From positions 1-13,807 of the forward strand of contig JALRFL010000092.1 of assembly GCA_023259875.1 (NCBI GenBank): 13,807 bases of DNA, read 5' to 3'. Shown here piece by piece: positions 1 through 7,502 of this stretch (its first letter is position 1; each line of letters starts with the position of its first letter). The notes beneath the pieces are model-generated. The model was given only the letters and a program-made list of their open reading frames with translations, did no database searches and was not told the origin of the DNA. Source of the stretch: Alphaproteobacteria bacterium (GTDB taxonomy: Bacteria > Pseudomonadota > Alphaproteobacteria > Puniceispirillales > UBA1172). The position numbers and the translations under genes are program-made.

Positions 1-450
1 AATATTTGGGGCGACCAGAAAAAATTCCATTTCTGGTGCGACAATAGGCGACAACCCCAAGTCTTCATAAAGCGCAACCACGCGCTTCAGAACATTTCGC
101 GGCGCCACCGGATAGGGGTTATCTTGCTGATCAAACACATCATGAATGATCTGTAAGGTCACATCCGCTGTCCATGGCGCGGCGCTAGTTGTGCTGAAAT
201 CTGGCTTTAGCACCATATCGGGTTCAATAGAGGTCAGCAGGGAATCATCTAGCCATTCCCCGGTAATCGTCTGTGAAAAAATAGAAGTCGGCAAATAAAA
301 GAAATCTTGTTTCTTAAATTTATTTGCTGGCATAGCCTTTCCGCGAGCGATGCCTGAAAGATCGGCGAGGAGGCATTCGACCTCATCCAGTCGCCGGTTG
401 CTGATATATTCCTGCGCATGGTCAGGTATCAGCGTTGTCCATTCCACCAT
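1..450 (-). CDS. Glutamine synthetase family protein (gamma-glutamylpolyamine synthetase/PuuA-like), N-terminal part
   Basis: The minus strand is open from an ATG at 450 to the window edge, giving 150 residues without a stop; the 3' part lies outside. The N-terminal stretch LADLSGIARGKAMPANKF (about residues 28-45), then SIFSQTITGEW (56-66) and VAPEMEFFLV (about 138-147), are typical of the glutamine synthetase beta-grasp domain and the start of its catalytic domain, in the subgroup that ligates glutamate to amines rather than ammonia (PuuA and relatives). These enzymes use ATP to make gamma-glutamyl amides, usually for polyamine or amine catabolism in the cytoplasm. An AGGA about 7 bases before the ATG supports this start. 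The catalytic ATP- and metal-binding residues are not in the window, so PuuA, GMAS-like or other substrate specificity cannot be decided. Family assignment is firm; substrate is inference. Confidence 0.85.
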   Translation of the reverse strand, partial: MVEWTTLIPDHAQEYISNRRLDEVECLLADLSGIARGKAMPANKFKKQDFFYLPTSIFSQTITGEWLDDSLLTSIEPDMVLKPDFSTTSAAPWTADVTLQIIHDVFDQQDNPYPVAPRNVLKRVVALYEDLGLSPIVAPEMEFFLVAPNI

Positions 451-482
451 GGAATATCCTGTCAATTGTTACAGATAGACTC

Positions 483-511
483 TTTATGTCTTATGGGTGT
501 TTTATTGTCAA
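483..511 (-). promoter_or_regulatory. Candidate sigma70 promoter for the glutamine synthetase family gene
   Basis: Read on the minus strand, a consensus -35 TTGACA (511-506) is followed after 17 bases by CATAAA (488-483), four of six matches to the -10 consensus. Transcription would start about 25-30 bases upstream of the ATG at 450. The -35 overlaps that of the candidate promoter on the other strand, so the two probably compete. Confidence 0.45.
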
Positions 512-533
512 TTTGATGATGGCATGATATAGC
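505..533 (+). promoter_or_regulatory. Candidate sigma70 promoter for the flavoprotein reductase
   Basis: TTGTCA (505-510, five of six matches to -35) is followed after 17 bases by TATAGC (528-533, four of six to -10). The predicted start near 540 falls inside the 22-bp palindrome at 538-559, the usual place for a repressor operator. This is inferred from sequence alone. Confidence 0.35.
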
Positions 534-537
534 CCTA

Positions 538-559
538 TGGAATGTGATATCACATTCCA
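538..559. promoter_or_regulatory. Perfect 22-bp palindrome, candidate operator
   Basis: The half-site TGGAATGTGAT is followed directly by its exact reverse complement, with no spacer. It sits between divergent genes and at the predicted start of the plus-strand transcript, which fits a dimeric repressor site. The core TGTGA/TCACA halves resemble CRP sites, but they are 2 rather than 6 bases apart, so CRP/FNR binding is not supported. No regulator gene is adjacent inside the window. Confidence 0.55.
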
Positions 560-561
560 AT

Positions 562-585
562 TATTATTATCTGTATTATTATCTG
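562..585. repeat. Exact tandem duplication of a 12-mer
   Basis: TATTATTATCTG occurs twice in direct succession (562-573 and 574-585), three bases after the palindrome. It lies in the putative leader of the flavoprotein gene. It could be a pair of binding sites, a spare -10-like region, or simple slippage; nothing in the sequence decides. Confidence 0.7.
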
Positions 586-630
586 GCGCAATTTCGCGGC
601 AAAATCTAAACCTCTTGTGAATCTCTTGCC

Positions 631-1890
631 ATGACATTACCTCAACTGACCGCATCATCATCTGTCATCATTATTGGCGCTAGCCACGCTGGCGTGGCTT
701 GTGCGGAACGCCTTCGGAAACTAGGTTTTGAGGGGCAGATCACGCTTATTGACAGGCTTTCCGGACTGCCGCTTGAACGCCCACCTTTATCAAAGAAATT
801 TCTTTTGGCAGAAGCGTCGGTGTCGGATGAGAGCTTCGCCCTCAGAGCCGCGCCATGGTATGATGACAATCAGATCATCCTTAAACAGGGATACGAAGTC
901 AAAGCCATTGATCCTCAAGCCAAGGCCATCACGCTTGCGGATGGTGAGGAAATGCGCTGGGATGTTTTGGTACTGGCAACTGGTGCAACCCCGCGTGCGC
1001 TTTCCGTTTCTAATGGAAACTCTGACCGCTTGATGGTGTTGCGGCACCCTGATGATGCTCGAGCCCTGCGCCATCGCCTGCACCAATCAAAGGATGTCAT
1101 GATTATTGGTGGGGGATATATTGGGCTTGAGGTCGCCGCCAGTGCGCGCAAACTTGGTAAATCCGTTACCGTAGTTGAAGCCGCAAACCGCCTATTAGCA
1201 AGAGTGGCGAGTGAGCCAGCCTCAACATTTTTTCATCAGCTCCATGAAAGCCATGGGGTAGCCATTCACACTGGCGCGCAGGTTGACAGCATGACCGACG
1301 ACGGTCAGGTGATGAACATCAGCCTAGGTAACGGACAGGTGATGACCGCTGATGTGGTGGTTGCAGGGATCGGCGTTATTCCTGAAACACAGCTTGCTGA
1401 TGCCGCCGGCCTCACCATTGGCAATGGCATTATAACCAACAACACCTATCAATCCAGCCATCCAGATATCTATGCTATTGGTGATGTTGCCCTGCCTGCG
1501 AATGGCTATACCCATGGTCAGATTAGGCTGGAATCTGTCCATCATGCCCAGATGAGTGCGGAGATTGCCGCCGCGTCCATGCTGGCGGAAACCCCATCTG
1601 ATCGCAAAGCGGAACATGAAGTGCCTTGGTTCTGGTCAGAGCAATATGATTTGCGCTTGCAATCCGCAGGGTTAGTGCCAGCCCAGCATCACACCATTCG
1701 TCGCGAAGGTCGCCGTGAGGGGCAAGTCTCGTTCTGGTCTTTTTCGGATCATAACCTCAAAGCGATTGAAGCCTTGGGGGATGCGCAAGCCTATATGGTG
1801 GGACGTAGCCTGCTGGCGGCTGGCGGTAACATTAGCCCTGATATCATTGCTGATCCCGATACCGACCTAAAGGCTTTGCTGAAAGCCTAG
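631..1890 (+). CDS. FAD-dependent NAD(P)H oxidoreductase, ferredoxin/rubredoxin reductase type
   Basis: This is a 419-residue two-dinucleotide-domain flavoprotein. The FAD-binding Rossmann segment is near the N-terminus (VIIIGASHAG, 12-21), followed by the family motif ERPPLSK (49-55), the ATG motif LATGATPR (115-122), the NAD(P)H-binding fold with GGGYIG (160-165), the second FAD motif AIGDVA (D285), and a C-terminal reductase domain starting near PWFWSEQYDL. This order matches ferredoxin reductases of Rieske dioxygenase and P450 systems and rubredoxin reductases, which pass electrons from NAD(P)H to a small iron-sulfur protein. No ferredoxin, oxygenase or P450 gene is in the window, so the partner is unknown. 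No Shine-Dalgarno is evident before the ATG, and no in-frame alternative start is close by. It converges with pncA with only 15 bases between them. Length is normal for the family. Confidence 0.9.
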   Translation: MTLPQLTASSSVIIIGASHAGVACAERLRKLGFEGQITLIDRLSGLPLERPPLSKKFLLAEASVSDESFALRAAPWYDDNQIILKQGYEVKAIDPQAKAITLADGEEMRWDVLVLATGATPRALSVSNGNSDRLMVLRHPDDARALRHRLHQSKDVMIIGGGYIGLEVAASARKLGKSVTVVEAANRLLARVASEPASTFFHQLHESHGVAIHTGAQVDSMTDDGQVMNISLGNGQVMTADVVVAGIGVIPETQLADAAGLTIGNGIITNNTYQSSHPDIYAIGDVALPANGYTHGQIRLESVHHAQMSAEIAAASMLAETPSDRKAEHEVPWFWSEQYDLRLQSAGLVPAQHHTIRREGRREGQVSFWSFSDHNLKAIEALGDAQAYMVGRSLLAAGGNISPDIIADPDTDLKALLKA

Positions 1891-1905
1891 GCTGTTCAGG
1901 CATGG

Positions 1906-2517
1906 TTAAAGCGTTGCCATGTCCACCAGTTCCACCCCGGCATCCTGCATGGCTTTGGTCATGCTGGCTAAACTGCCGCCCAAATCAATGGCGCGTGAGG
2001 CATCCATCACCACCTGACAGGTAAAGCCACATTTCCGCGCATCAAGCGCCGAAAAGGCAACGCAGAAATCTGTTGCTAGGCCAGCCATGACCACATGATC
2101 AAACCCCCGTTCTTTGAGATATCCTGAAAGCCCCGTGGTGGTGGTATGGTCATTTTCAAAAAAGGCCGAATAGGAATCGATCTGGCGGCGATAGCCTTTG
2201 CGGATAATCAGCTCAGCGCGGTCAATATTCAAGTCTTGATGAAACGCCGCCCCATGGCTTCCTTGGATGCAATGATCTGGCCATAGCGTCTGATCACCAT
2301 AAGGCATCTTAATCATCGTAAAGGGATCGTGGCCTTGGTGCTGGCTGGCAAAACTGGAATGGCCTTGGGGATGCCAATCTTGGGTAAGAATCACATGATC
2401 ATAACGCGCCATTAAGGTGTTAATCGGCGCAACCACCGCGTCCCCATCAGCCACCGCAAGCGCGCCGCCCGGACAAAAATCGTTTTGAACATCAATTGCA
2501 AGAAACGCTGTCGTCAT
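1906..2517 (-). CDS. pncA: Nicotinamidase / pyrazinamidase
   Basis: This 203-residue cysteine hydrolase of the isochorismatase-like fold converts nicotinamide to nicotinate and ammonia in NAD salvage. The full catalytic triad is visible: D9 in IDVQNDF, K107 in IIRKGY, and C152 in GLATDFC. The metal-binding residues D47 and H49 (TQDWHP) and H82 (WPDHC) are also present; this metal set separates PncA from other isochorismatase-like hydrolases. Length is close to that of E. coli PncA. An AGGAGA box lies about 6 bases before the ATG. The gene stands alone on its strand, with an AT-rich intergenic region upstream and the convergent flavoprotein gene downstream. Nothing unusual is seen in it. Confidence 0.95.
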   Translation of the reverse strand: MTTAFLAIDVQNDFCPGGALAVADGDAVVAPINTLMARYDHVILTQDWHPQGHSSFASQHQGHDPFTMIKMPYGDQTLWPDHCIQGSHGAAFHQDLNIDRAELIIRKGYRRQIDSYSAFFENDHTTTTGLSGYLKERGFDHVVMAGLATDFCVAFSALDARKCGFTCQVVMDASRAIDLGGSLASMTKAMQDAGVELVDMATL

Positions 2518-2692
2518 TATTTTCTCCTGGCATTAAATGTAGTCTTTCATATCGCAAAATGTATTTCTAAATGATATCGCTAGTGGCAAAACCCATTCAG
2601 AATGAAAAGATCACAAAGAAAACATGTTAAATTTATTAGAATAAAATAATAACTATTATTCAATTAAATTTCATCATTTTGTGAGAATCTAG

Positions 2693-2720
2693 TTGACCTT
2701 AACCTTATCCTATCTATCTA
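2693..2720 (+). promoter_or_regulatory. Weak candidate promoter upstream of the TRAP operon
   Basis: In the 279-base AT-rich gap before dctP, TTGACC (2693-2698) is followed after 16 bases by TATCTA (2715-2720), which matches the -10 consensus poorly. An alternative TATTAA at 2719-2724 has a 20-base spacer. A near-exact tandem 10-mer (AATAACCGTT / AATAACCATT, 2760-2779) lies between this and the ribosome-binding site. No other structure was found in this gap. Confidence 0.25.
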
Positions 2721-2796
2721 TTAATATGCGTTTATTTGTATATGTATACAGAATTTCATAATAACCGTTAATAACCATTGAATGAGGAGCAATATT

Positions 2797-3918
2797 ATGA
2801 ATCGTCGCGATCTAATAATTGGTGGTGCAGTTGGCGTTGCTGCTGGCGTTGCTGGAACAACTCTTTTGAACCAATCCAAAAAACAAGAGTTAGCTACCCC
2901 TAGCATCAATAAGGAGCGAATTGAAGTCGCTATGGTCTCAACATGGCCAAAAGATTTCCCGGGTCTTGGTACAGGCGCACAGCGCTTTGCTCAGTCTGTA
3001 ACCGATACCTCTGATGGCCGAATTCAAGTTACCTATTACGCTGCTGGTGAACGGGTTGGCGCTTTTGACTCTTTTGACGAAGTGGCATCTGGTAACGCCC
3101 AAATGTATCATGGCGCGGATTACTACTGGAAAGGCAAGCATCCCGGCTGGGCGTATTTTACCGCTGTGCCATTCGGCCTGACCTATACTGAAATTGACGC
3201 CTGGATGAAATGGATGGGCGGCCAAGAGCTTCATGATGAGCTGGCAGGTTCCTTCGGGTTGAAATGTATTCCTTGCGGCAACACTGGTGTTCAGTGGGGC
3301 GGCTGGTTTAACAAAGAAATCAACTCCGCTGATGATATCAAAGGCCTGAAAATGCGTATTCCAGGTCTTGGCGGTGATGTTATGGCGAAGCTTGGGGCTT
3401 CGCCTGTATCCCTGCCTGGTGGTCAGATTTATGAAAACCTTGTTTCAGGTGCTATTGATGCGACCGAATGGGTTGGCCCATGGAACGATGAAGCCATGAA
3501 GTTCTACGAAGCCGCAAAATACTATTACTATCCCGGCATGCATGAGCCTGGCTCACAGCTTTCGATTGGCATGAATGCGTCTTTCTGGTCTGGTTTGAGC
3601 GAGTCTGATCAAATGATGATCACGCATCTGGCCCATTCTGAAAACGGCAATATGATGGCTGAATACAACGCGAAAAACGGCGCGGCGCTTGTTCGTCTGC
3701 AAAAAGAGCAAGGCGTTGAAGTCAAAGCCTTTAACGACGAGGTTTATGAAGCCTTTGGTCGTGGTGCTAATGAGGTCTTTGCCGAAGTGGTGGAACATTC
3801 TGATCTGGCGCGCCGGATTCACGAATCTTTCCTTAACGCCAGAACAACCGTTGGCGATTACCTGATGCTGAATGATGTGGATTACATTAATAAGCGGAAT
3901 AAGGTGCTTGGCGCCTAA
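2797..3918 (+). CDS. dctP: TRAP transporter substrate-binding protein, TakP/DctP family, Tat-exported
   Basis: This 373-residue periplasmic solute receptor belongs to a tripartite ATP-independent (TRAP) transporter. The ATG at 2797 is preferred over the in-frame ATG at 2782, because GAGGAG (2784-2789) lies 7 bases before it and the resulting N-terminus is a twin-arginine signal: NRRDLIIGG (2-10) followed by a small hydrophobic stretch. The mature part has hallmarks of the TakP-like subgroup: GNTGVQWGGWF, GLKMR with the conserved carboxylate-binding Arg (R187), GAIDATEWVGP (E224, W225) and KYYYYPG. Known members bind 2-oxo acids or other organic acids through the Arg-carboxylate salt bridge. 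Permease genes follow directly, and the DMSP lyase gene lies beyond them, so a carboxylate-bearing substrate is expected; which one is not known. The receptor gene is set apart from the permeases by a strong terminator. Confidence 0.9.
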   Translation: MNRRDLIIGGAVGVAAGVAGTTLLNQSKKQELATPSINKERIEVAMVSTWPKDFPGLGTGAQRFAQSVTDTSDGRIQVTYYAAGERVGAFDSFDEVASGNAQMYHGADYYWKGKHPGWAYFTAVPFGLTYTEIDAWMKWMGGQELHDELAGSFGLKCIPCGNTGVQWGGWFNKEINSADDIKGLKMRIPGLGGDVMAKLGASPVSLPGGQIYENLVSGAIDATEWVGPWNDEAMKFYEAAKYYYYPGMHEPGSQLSIGMNASFWSGLSESDQMMITHLAHSENGNMMAEYNAKNGAALVRLQKEQGVEVKAFNDEVYEAFGRGANEVFAEVVEHSDLARRIHESFLNARTTVGDYLMLNDVDYINKRNKVLGA

Positions 3919-3929
3919 CTTTCTCCTTA

Positions 3930-3959
3930 GGGCGGCTGGGCATCCAGCCGCCCTTTTTT
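3930..3959 (+). terminator. Intrinsic terminator between dctP and dctQ
   Basis: GGGCGGCTGG (3930-3939), loop GCAT, perfect complement (3944-3953), then six T (3954-3959): a 10-bp GC-rich stem with a T-run. It lies 11 bases after the dctP stop and 35 bases before dctQ. It probably lets only part of transcription continue into the permease genes, giving excess binding protein. A separate promoter for dctQ was not recognised. Confidence 0.88.
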
Positions 3960-3994
3960 GGACTATTTAACAGCAATAAACACATCAAAGCGTT

Positions 3995-4990
3995 ATGACC
4001 CCTTTGTCCTTTTCTCAAACGGTTATTCGAAACCTCATTTTTGCGAATGTTGGTTTTGCGCTTATTTATGTGGTGAATAATTTTCTGACATATAGTTTTG
4101 GCTGGCCTGGGGCGGATGGTTTTCTCGCTTCCTTTGGCGCCTCTCCTGCAAATGCCTTAGCAGGGTCAGAAATGGTTTTTGGCGCAATTCAATTTTTATT
4201 TTATATCGCCTGTCTTTTGGGGGTGGTGTTTTGGAACAAAACAACCTCACTTGCCGAGGACGCAAAGGTTCTTGATAGCATCACATCCTATTTAATCTGT
4301 GCCGCGTTCTGGACGGTTCTGCTGATTGGCCTTGTGGATATGGTTATCTCCTTTATGCGCGTTCAAGATTTCCACAGCGCTTTGTTTTCTGAAAGCTTTG
4401 CCAACACCCTTAATCAACCTGCTTCTCGCGGTGTGATTGTTCATGTTCCGATTATTATTCTGGCGTTTTTGCTCGCCTTTTGGAAACGCAATGTGTCGGT
4501 CATTTGGCTTGCCCTTATGGTTGTCTTGGCTGAGTTTTTGATTGTGATCGCTCGCTTTATCTTTTCTTATGAGCAAACCTTCATGGGGGATTTGGTGCGC
4601 TTTTGGTATGCGGCCTTATTCCTTCTGGCTAGTGCCCAGACCCTTGTAGAAGAAGGCCATGTGCGCGTTGATGTTCTGTATGCTGGCTTTGCTGAAAAGA
4701 CCAAGGCTAAGATCAATTTGATCGGCAGTCTGTTTTTGGGTCTTCCCCTGTGTTGGGTGATTATGTGGCGCGGGCTATCTGGCAAAAACAGCTTGATTAA
4801 CAGCCCAATGCTCAATTTTGAAACCTCGATGAGCGGTTATGGCATGTATGTTAAATATCTGATGGCGGCGTTTCTGCTGATGTTTGCCTTGACCATGCTG
4901 ATACAGTTTTCAAGCTATGCGTTATCTTCTTTTGATCGCATCAGCAGGGACGATAATAGCGTCTCGGACAAGAAAATGGAGACTGTCTAA
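3995..4990 (+). CDS. dctQ: TRAP transporter small permease subunit, extended form
   Basis: This membrane protein of 331 residues is about twice the usual DctQ length. The family core is in the C-terminal half: FMGDLVRFWYAALFLLASAQTLVEEGHVRVDVLY (split here only by convention: GDLVRFWYAALF, then EEGHVRVDVLY), a polar segment, a helix near GLPLCWVIMW and a last helix MYVKYLMAAFLLMFAL. The N-terminal half adds about four hydrophobic segments (around residues 12-32, 55-75, 95-117 and 145-165), as in the longer DctQ subgroup that pairs with enlarged DctM proteins. DctQ forms the inner-membrane complex with DctM for sodium- or proton-driven solute uptake. The start has only a poor ribosome-binding site. 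The stop codon overlaps the dctM start (TAATG), which indicates translational coupling. Confidence 0.82.
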   Translation: MTPLSFSQTVIRNLIFANVGFALIYVVNNFLTYSFGWPGADGFLASFGASPANALAGSEMVFGAIQFLFYIACLLGVVFWNKTTSLAEDAKVLDSITSYLICAAFWTVLLIGLVDMVISFMRVQDFHSALFSESFANTLNQPASRGVIVHVPIIILAFLLAFWKRNVSVIWLALMVVLAEFLIVIARFIFSYEQTFMGDLVRFWYAALFLLASAQTLVEEGHVRVDVLYAGFAEKTKAKINLIGSLFLGLPLCWVIMWRGLSGKNSLINSPMLNFETSMSGYGMYVKYLMAAFLLMFALTMLIQFSSYALSSFDRISRDDNSVSDKKMETV

Positions 4991-7383
4991 TGGAACTTTT
5001 GTTTCTAGCCATCCTTTTTCTGACAATGATGTTTGCCCTTGGTTCGGGTTTTCCCGTGGCTTTTGCCCTGCCGGGGTCTGCGATTATCACCATTATTCTG
5101 GCTGCGGTTGTTGGCACATTACTTGATGGTGATAGCGGCGCCTATTTTGTTCGCGATGGCCCCTTGGAATGGCTGACCGCAGGGGTAACCAATTTCCGCG
5201 GCATTTATTGGGAAGTTGAACGCGACACGCTGATCGCTATCCCCTTATTTATCTTTATGGGCATCATGCTTCAGCGCTCTAAAGTGGCTGAGGATTTGTT
5301 GGTTACCATGGCGCAATTGTTTGGGCCAGTGCCTGGCGGCCTTGGGATTTCTGTGGTGTTTGTTGGCGCGCTTCTAGCCGCGACTACCGGCATTGTGGGG
5401 GCAACCGTGGTGGCAATGGGGCTGATATCTCTGCCAGCGATGTTGCGGAACAATTACTCAAAGCCGCTCGCAACAGGGACAATCTGCGCCTCTGGTACTT
5501 TAGGACAGATCATTCCGCCATCAATTGTATTGATCATTCTGGCTGACCAGTTGTCTAACGCGGTGGATCAGGCCTCGTCTCAACGCAAGGAGCTTTATAA
5601 GGCCGCTACGGGCGACTTTAGCATGCCGTCGCATCTAGAGATTATATCCACGAGCGCAGGCGATATGTTCCTAGGGGCATTTTTGCCCGGGCTTTTGCTA
5701 GTGGCGCTTTATATGATTTATATTTTTGTTTCGGCAATTCTGCGCCCCGGGACAGCGCCTGCTGTGCCGATGGAAGGCCGCATTCTCACCCAGCAATTTA
5801 TTCTCAAGGTATTTCTTGCGCTTCTTCCGCCGCTTCTCATGATCTTTGCGGTGCTAGGGTCAATCCTGATGGGTGTGGCAACAGTCAATCAGGCTGGCGC
5901 AATTGGCGCAATTGGCGCGGCGATGATGGCCAGTTATCGTTTGGTTGAGGGCAAAAAGAACGCGTTTTATCCGGTGATTTTGATGGGGCTGTCGCTGTTA
6001 TTGCTGGTGATCCTGATCAATACGGGCTTTAACCTCAAGATTCTGACCATTTCCACGACAATGGATTATTTTGGCCTTGTGCTAGCTCTGATTGGTGTGG
6101 CCGGTCTGATGGTGTCGATTCTCTGGGCGTTAATCCGGTGTTACCGCGTGGAAAGCACCCTGCATCATGTGATGCTGGAAACCGCCAAGACAACCTCAAT
6201 GGTGTTTATTATTCTGCTTGGCGCGGCGATGCTGACCGCGGCGTTTCGCGCTTTTGGCGGAGAAGAAATTGTCAAACACGGACTAGGCAGTCTGCCGGGC
6301 GGGTTCTGGACACAGTTTTTCGTTGTCATGCTGGTGATTTTCTTGCTGGGCTTTTTCCTTGATTTTATTGAAATTGCGGTGGTGGTGGTTCCGATTATCG
6401 CCCCTATTCTGTTGGCTGATCCATCAGCCAATGTCACCGCCGTTTGGTTGGGCGTGATGGTTGGGTTGAACATCCAAACCTCATTCCTGACGCCGCCATT
6501 TGGCTTTGCGCTGTTTTATCTGCGCGGCGTGGCAGACGCGGCGGTGAAAACGATTGATATCTATAAAGGTGTAGTGCCATTTATCGTGTTACAGTTGATT
6601 GGTCTTGCCATTGTTGGCTATTACCCCCAATTGGTGAATTATTTGCCAACACGCAGTTATCTGACGGGGGAAACCTCACCTCCGCCGCGTAACCCAAGGC
6701 TTCAAGCTTGCTTGAATGAACATTTGTTTGCGGAATATCAAGTTACCGCCAGCACCATTCGGGCAGAGGCCGCGGCCATCGCCGCCCTTGATATGGGCAA
6801 ACTTGATGACACGGATCGCACCAAATTGACCGAGGCCATAGCCAATATCCCTGTGGCTTTGGATCAGGTTAGCGTTATCACCGCGCTTGAAAATGATCGC
6901 ACCGTTATGGCGGCGGAATACAAGCCCTTTCATACCAAAGTCCGAAAGATTGAGCGTGATATTCGCCGTCTTGAAGACCATATTGATGAGCTTAAAGATG
7001 AATTGCGGCAGTATCGCAACACCTCTACGGGGGCGAGGATACAACGCGACATTGATGAATCTAGGGCAGAAATCAAAGCCCTTAAAGCCACGATCCCTGC
7101 GGATTGGGCCGCGCGATCCAAGGCCTATCAACAGCTTGATCGTGACCTGACCAACGCACAAAGGCTATACCATCGCACAGCGGAACGCGCCTATACCGAT
7201 ATTGTTAGCATCATCGAAAAGGCACGCGCGGTTGACCCCCGATTAGCAGATCAACTGACCCTGTTTGAAGAAAACACCCGCCATTCTATCGGTCTGCTTG
7301 CACAGGATAGATTGCCCGTGGATATCGCGCGGCAAATCTCGGGATGCCTTGCGGTGCACCGAGATTTGTCACTGTCCTTCTAA
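4990..7383 (+). CDS. dctM: TRAP transporter large permease subunit with C-terminal coiled-coil extension
   Basis: This 797-residue protein is the transport channel of the TRAP system; DctM proteins are usually near 430 residues. Family segments are clear: the N-terminal helices (MFALGSGFPVAFALPGSAI), IPLFIFMGIMLQRSKVAEDLL (in two parts), GALLAATTGIVGATVVAMGL, GTLGQIIPPSIVLIILADQL, and near residue 460-500 FFLDFIEIAVVVVPIIAPIL followed by NIQTSFLTPPFGFALFYLRG. Extra helices between about residues 235 and 400 mark the enlarged subgroup. The membrane part ends near residue 550. The last 230 or so residues are hydrophilic and largely helical, with heptad-like charged stretches around 650-675 (IERDIRRLEDHIDELKDELR) and 680-700. 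Function of this tail is unknown. The start overlaps the dctQ stop. Confidence 0.88.
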   Translation: MELLFLAILFLTMMFALGSGFPVAFALPGSAIITIILAAVVGTLLDGDSGAYFVRDGPLEWLTAGVTNFRGIYWEVERDTLIAIPLFIFMGIMLQRSKVAEDLLVTMAQLFGPVPGGLGISVVFVGALLAATTGIVGATVVAMGLISLPAMLRNNYSKPLATGTICASGTLGQIIPPSIVLIILADQLSNAVDQASSQRKELYKAATGDFSMPSHLEIISTSAGDMFLGAFLPGLLLVALYMIYIFVSAILRPGTAPAVPMEGRILTQQFILKVFLALLPPLLMIFAVLGSILMGVATVNQAGAIGAIGAAMMASYRLVEGKKNAFYPVILMGLSLLLLVILINTGFNLKILTISTTMDYFGLVLALIGVAGLMVSILWALIRCYRVESTLHHVMLETAKTTSMVFIILLGAAMLTAAFRAFGGEEIVKHGLGSLPGGFWTQFFVVMLVIFLLGFFLDFIEIAVVVVPIIAPILLADPSANVTAVWLGVMVGLNIQTSFLTPPFGFALFYLRGVADAAVKTIDIYKGVVPFIVLQLIGLAIVGYYPQLVNYLPTRSYLTGETSPPPRNPRLQACLNEHLFAEYQVTASTIRAEAAAIAALDMGKLDDTDRTKLTEAIANIPVALDQVSVITALENDRTVMAAEYKPFHTKVRKIERDIRRLEDHIDELKDELRQYRNTSTGARIQRDIDESRAEIKALKATIPADWAARSKAYQQLDRDLTNAQRLYHRTAERAYTDIVSIIEKARAVDPRLADQLTLFEENTRHSIGLLAQDRLPVDIARQISGCLAVHRDLSLSF

Positions 7384-7418
7384 TTACAGGGCTAATTACA
7401 GGGGCTAATTGCTGGGGC
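7381..7418. repeat. Imperfect threefold tandem repeat at the dctM stop
   Basis: TAATTACAGGGC (7381-7392), TAATTACAGGGGC (7393-7405) and TAATTGCTGGGGC (7406-7418) follow each other. The first unit begins with the dctM stop codon. Function is not evident; it looks like local duplication that supplies back-up in-frame or near-frame TAA codons. Confidence 0.6.
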
Positions 7419-7469
7419 TGATGTGTTCGGACGGCATTTTGCGCTTGCTTGCCTGTTAAAAATAGGGAT

Positions 7470-7498
7470 AGCCTCAACAGGTAATTTGGATTGAGGCT
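7470..7498 (+). promoter_or_regulatory. Inverted repeat sequestering the dddP ribosome-binding site
   Basis: AGCCTCAA (7470-7477) and TTGAGGCT (7491-7498) are exact complements with a 13-base loop. The GAGG Shine-Dalgarno of dddP (7493-7496) is inside the 3' arm, 6 bases before the ATG at 7503. A second possible stem, CCTGTT (7452-7457) with AACAGG (7476-7481), shares bases 7476-7477 with the first and could compete with it. This would allow translational control, but folding was judged by eye only. Confidence 0.45.
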
Positions 7499-7502
7499 CG
7501 CC

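Noticed and set aside
538..559. CRP/FNR-type binding site
   Set aside because: The TGTGA and TCACA halves are 2 bases apart instead of 6, so the site does not fit the known dimer geometry.
1871..1888. Hairpin AGGCTTT-GCTG-AAAGCCT as terminator of the flavoprotein gene
   Set aside because: It lies inside the coding sequence and no T-run follows on either strand.
2782..2796. Upstream ATG for dctP
   Set aside because: It overlaps the Shine-Dalgarno of the ATG at 2797 and would put five residues before the Tat signal.
4062..4815. Several minus-strand ORFs inside dctQ
   Set aside because: They are antisense shadows of a membrane protein gene, with no ribosome-binding sites or family likeness.
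7491..7502. TTG start for dddP
   Set aside because: It overlaps the GAGG box that serves the ATG at 7503.
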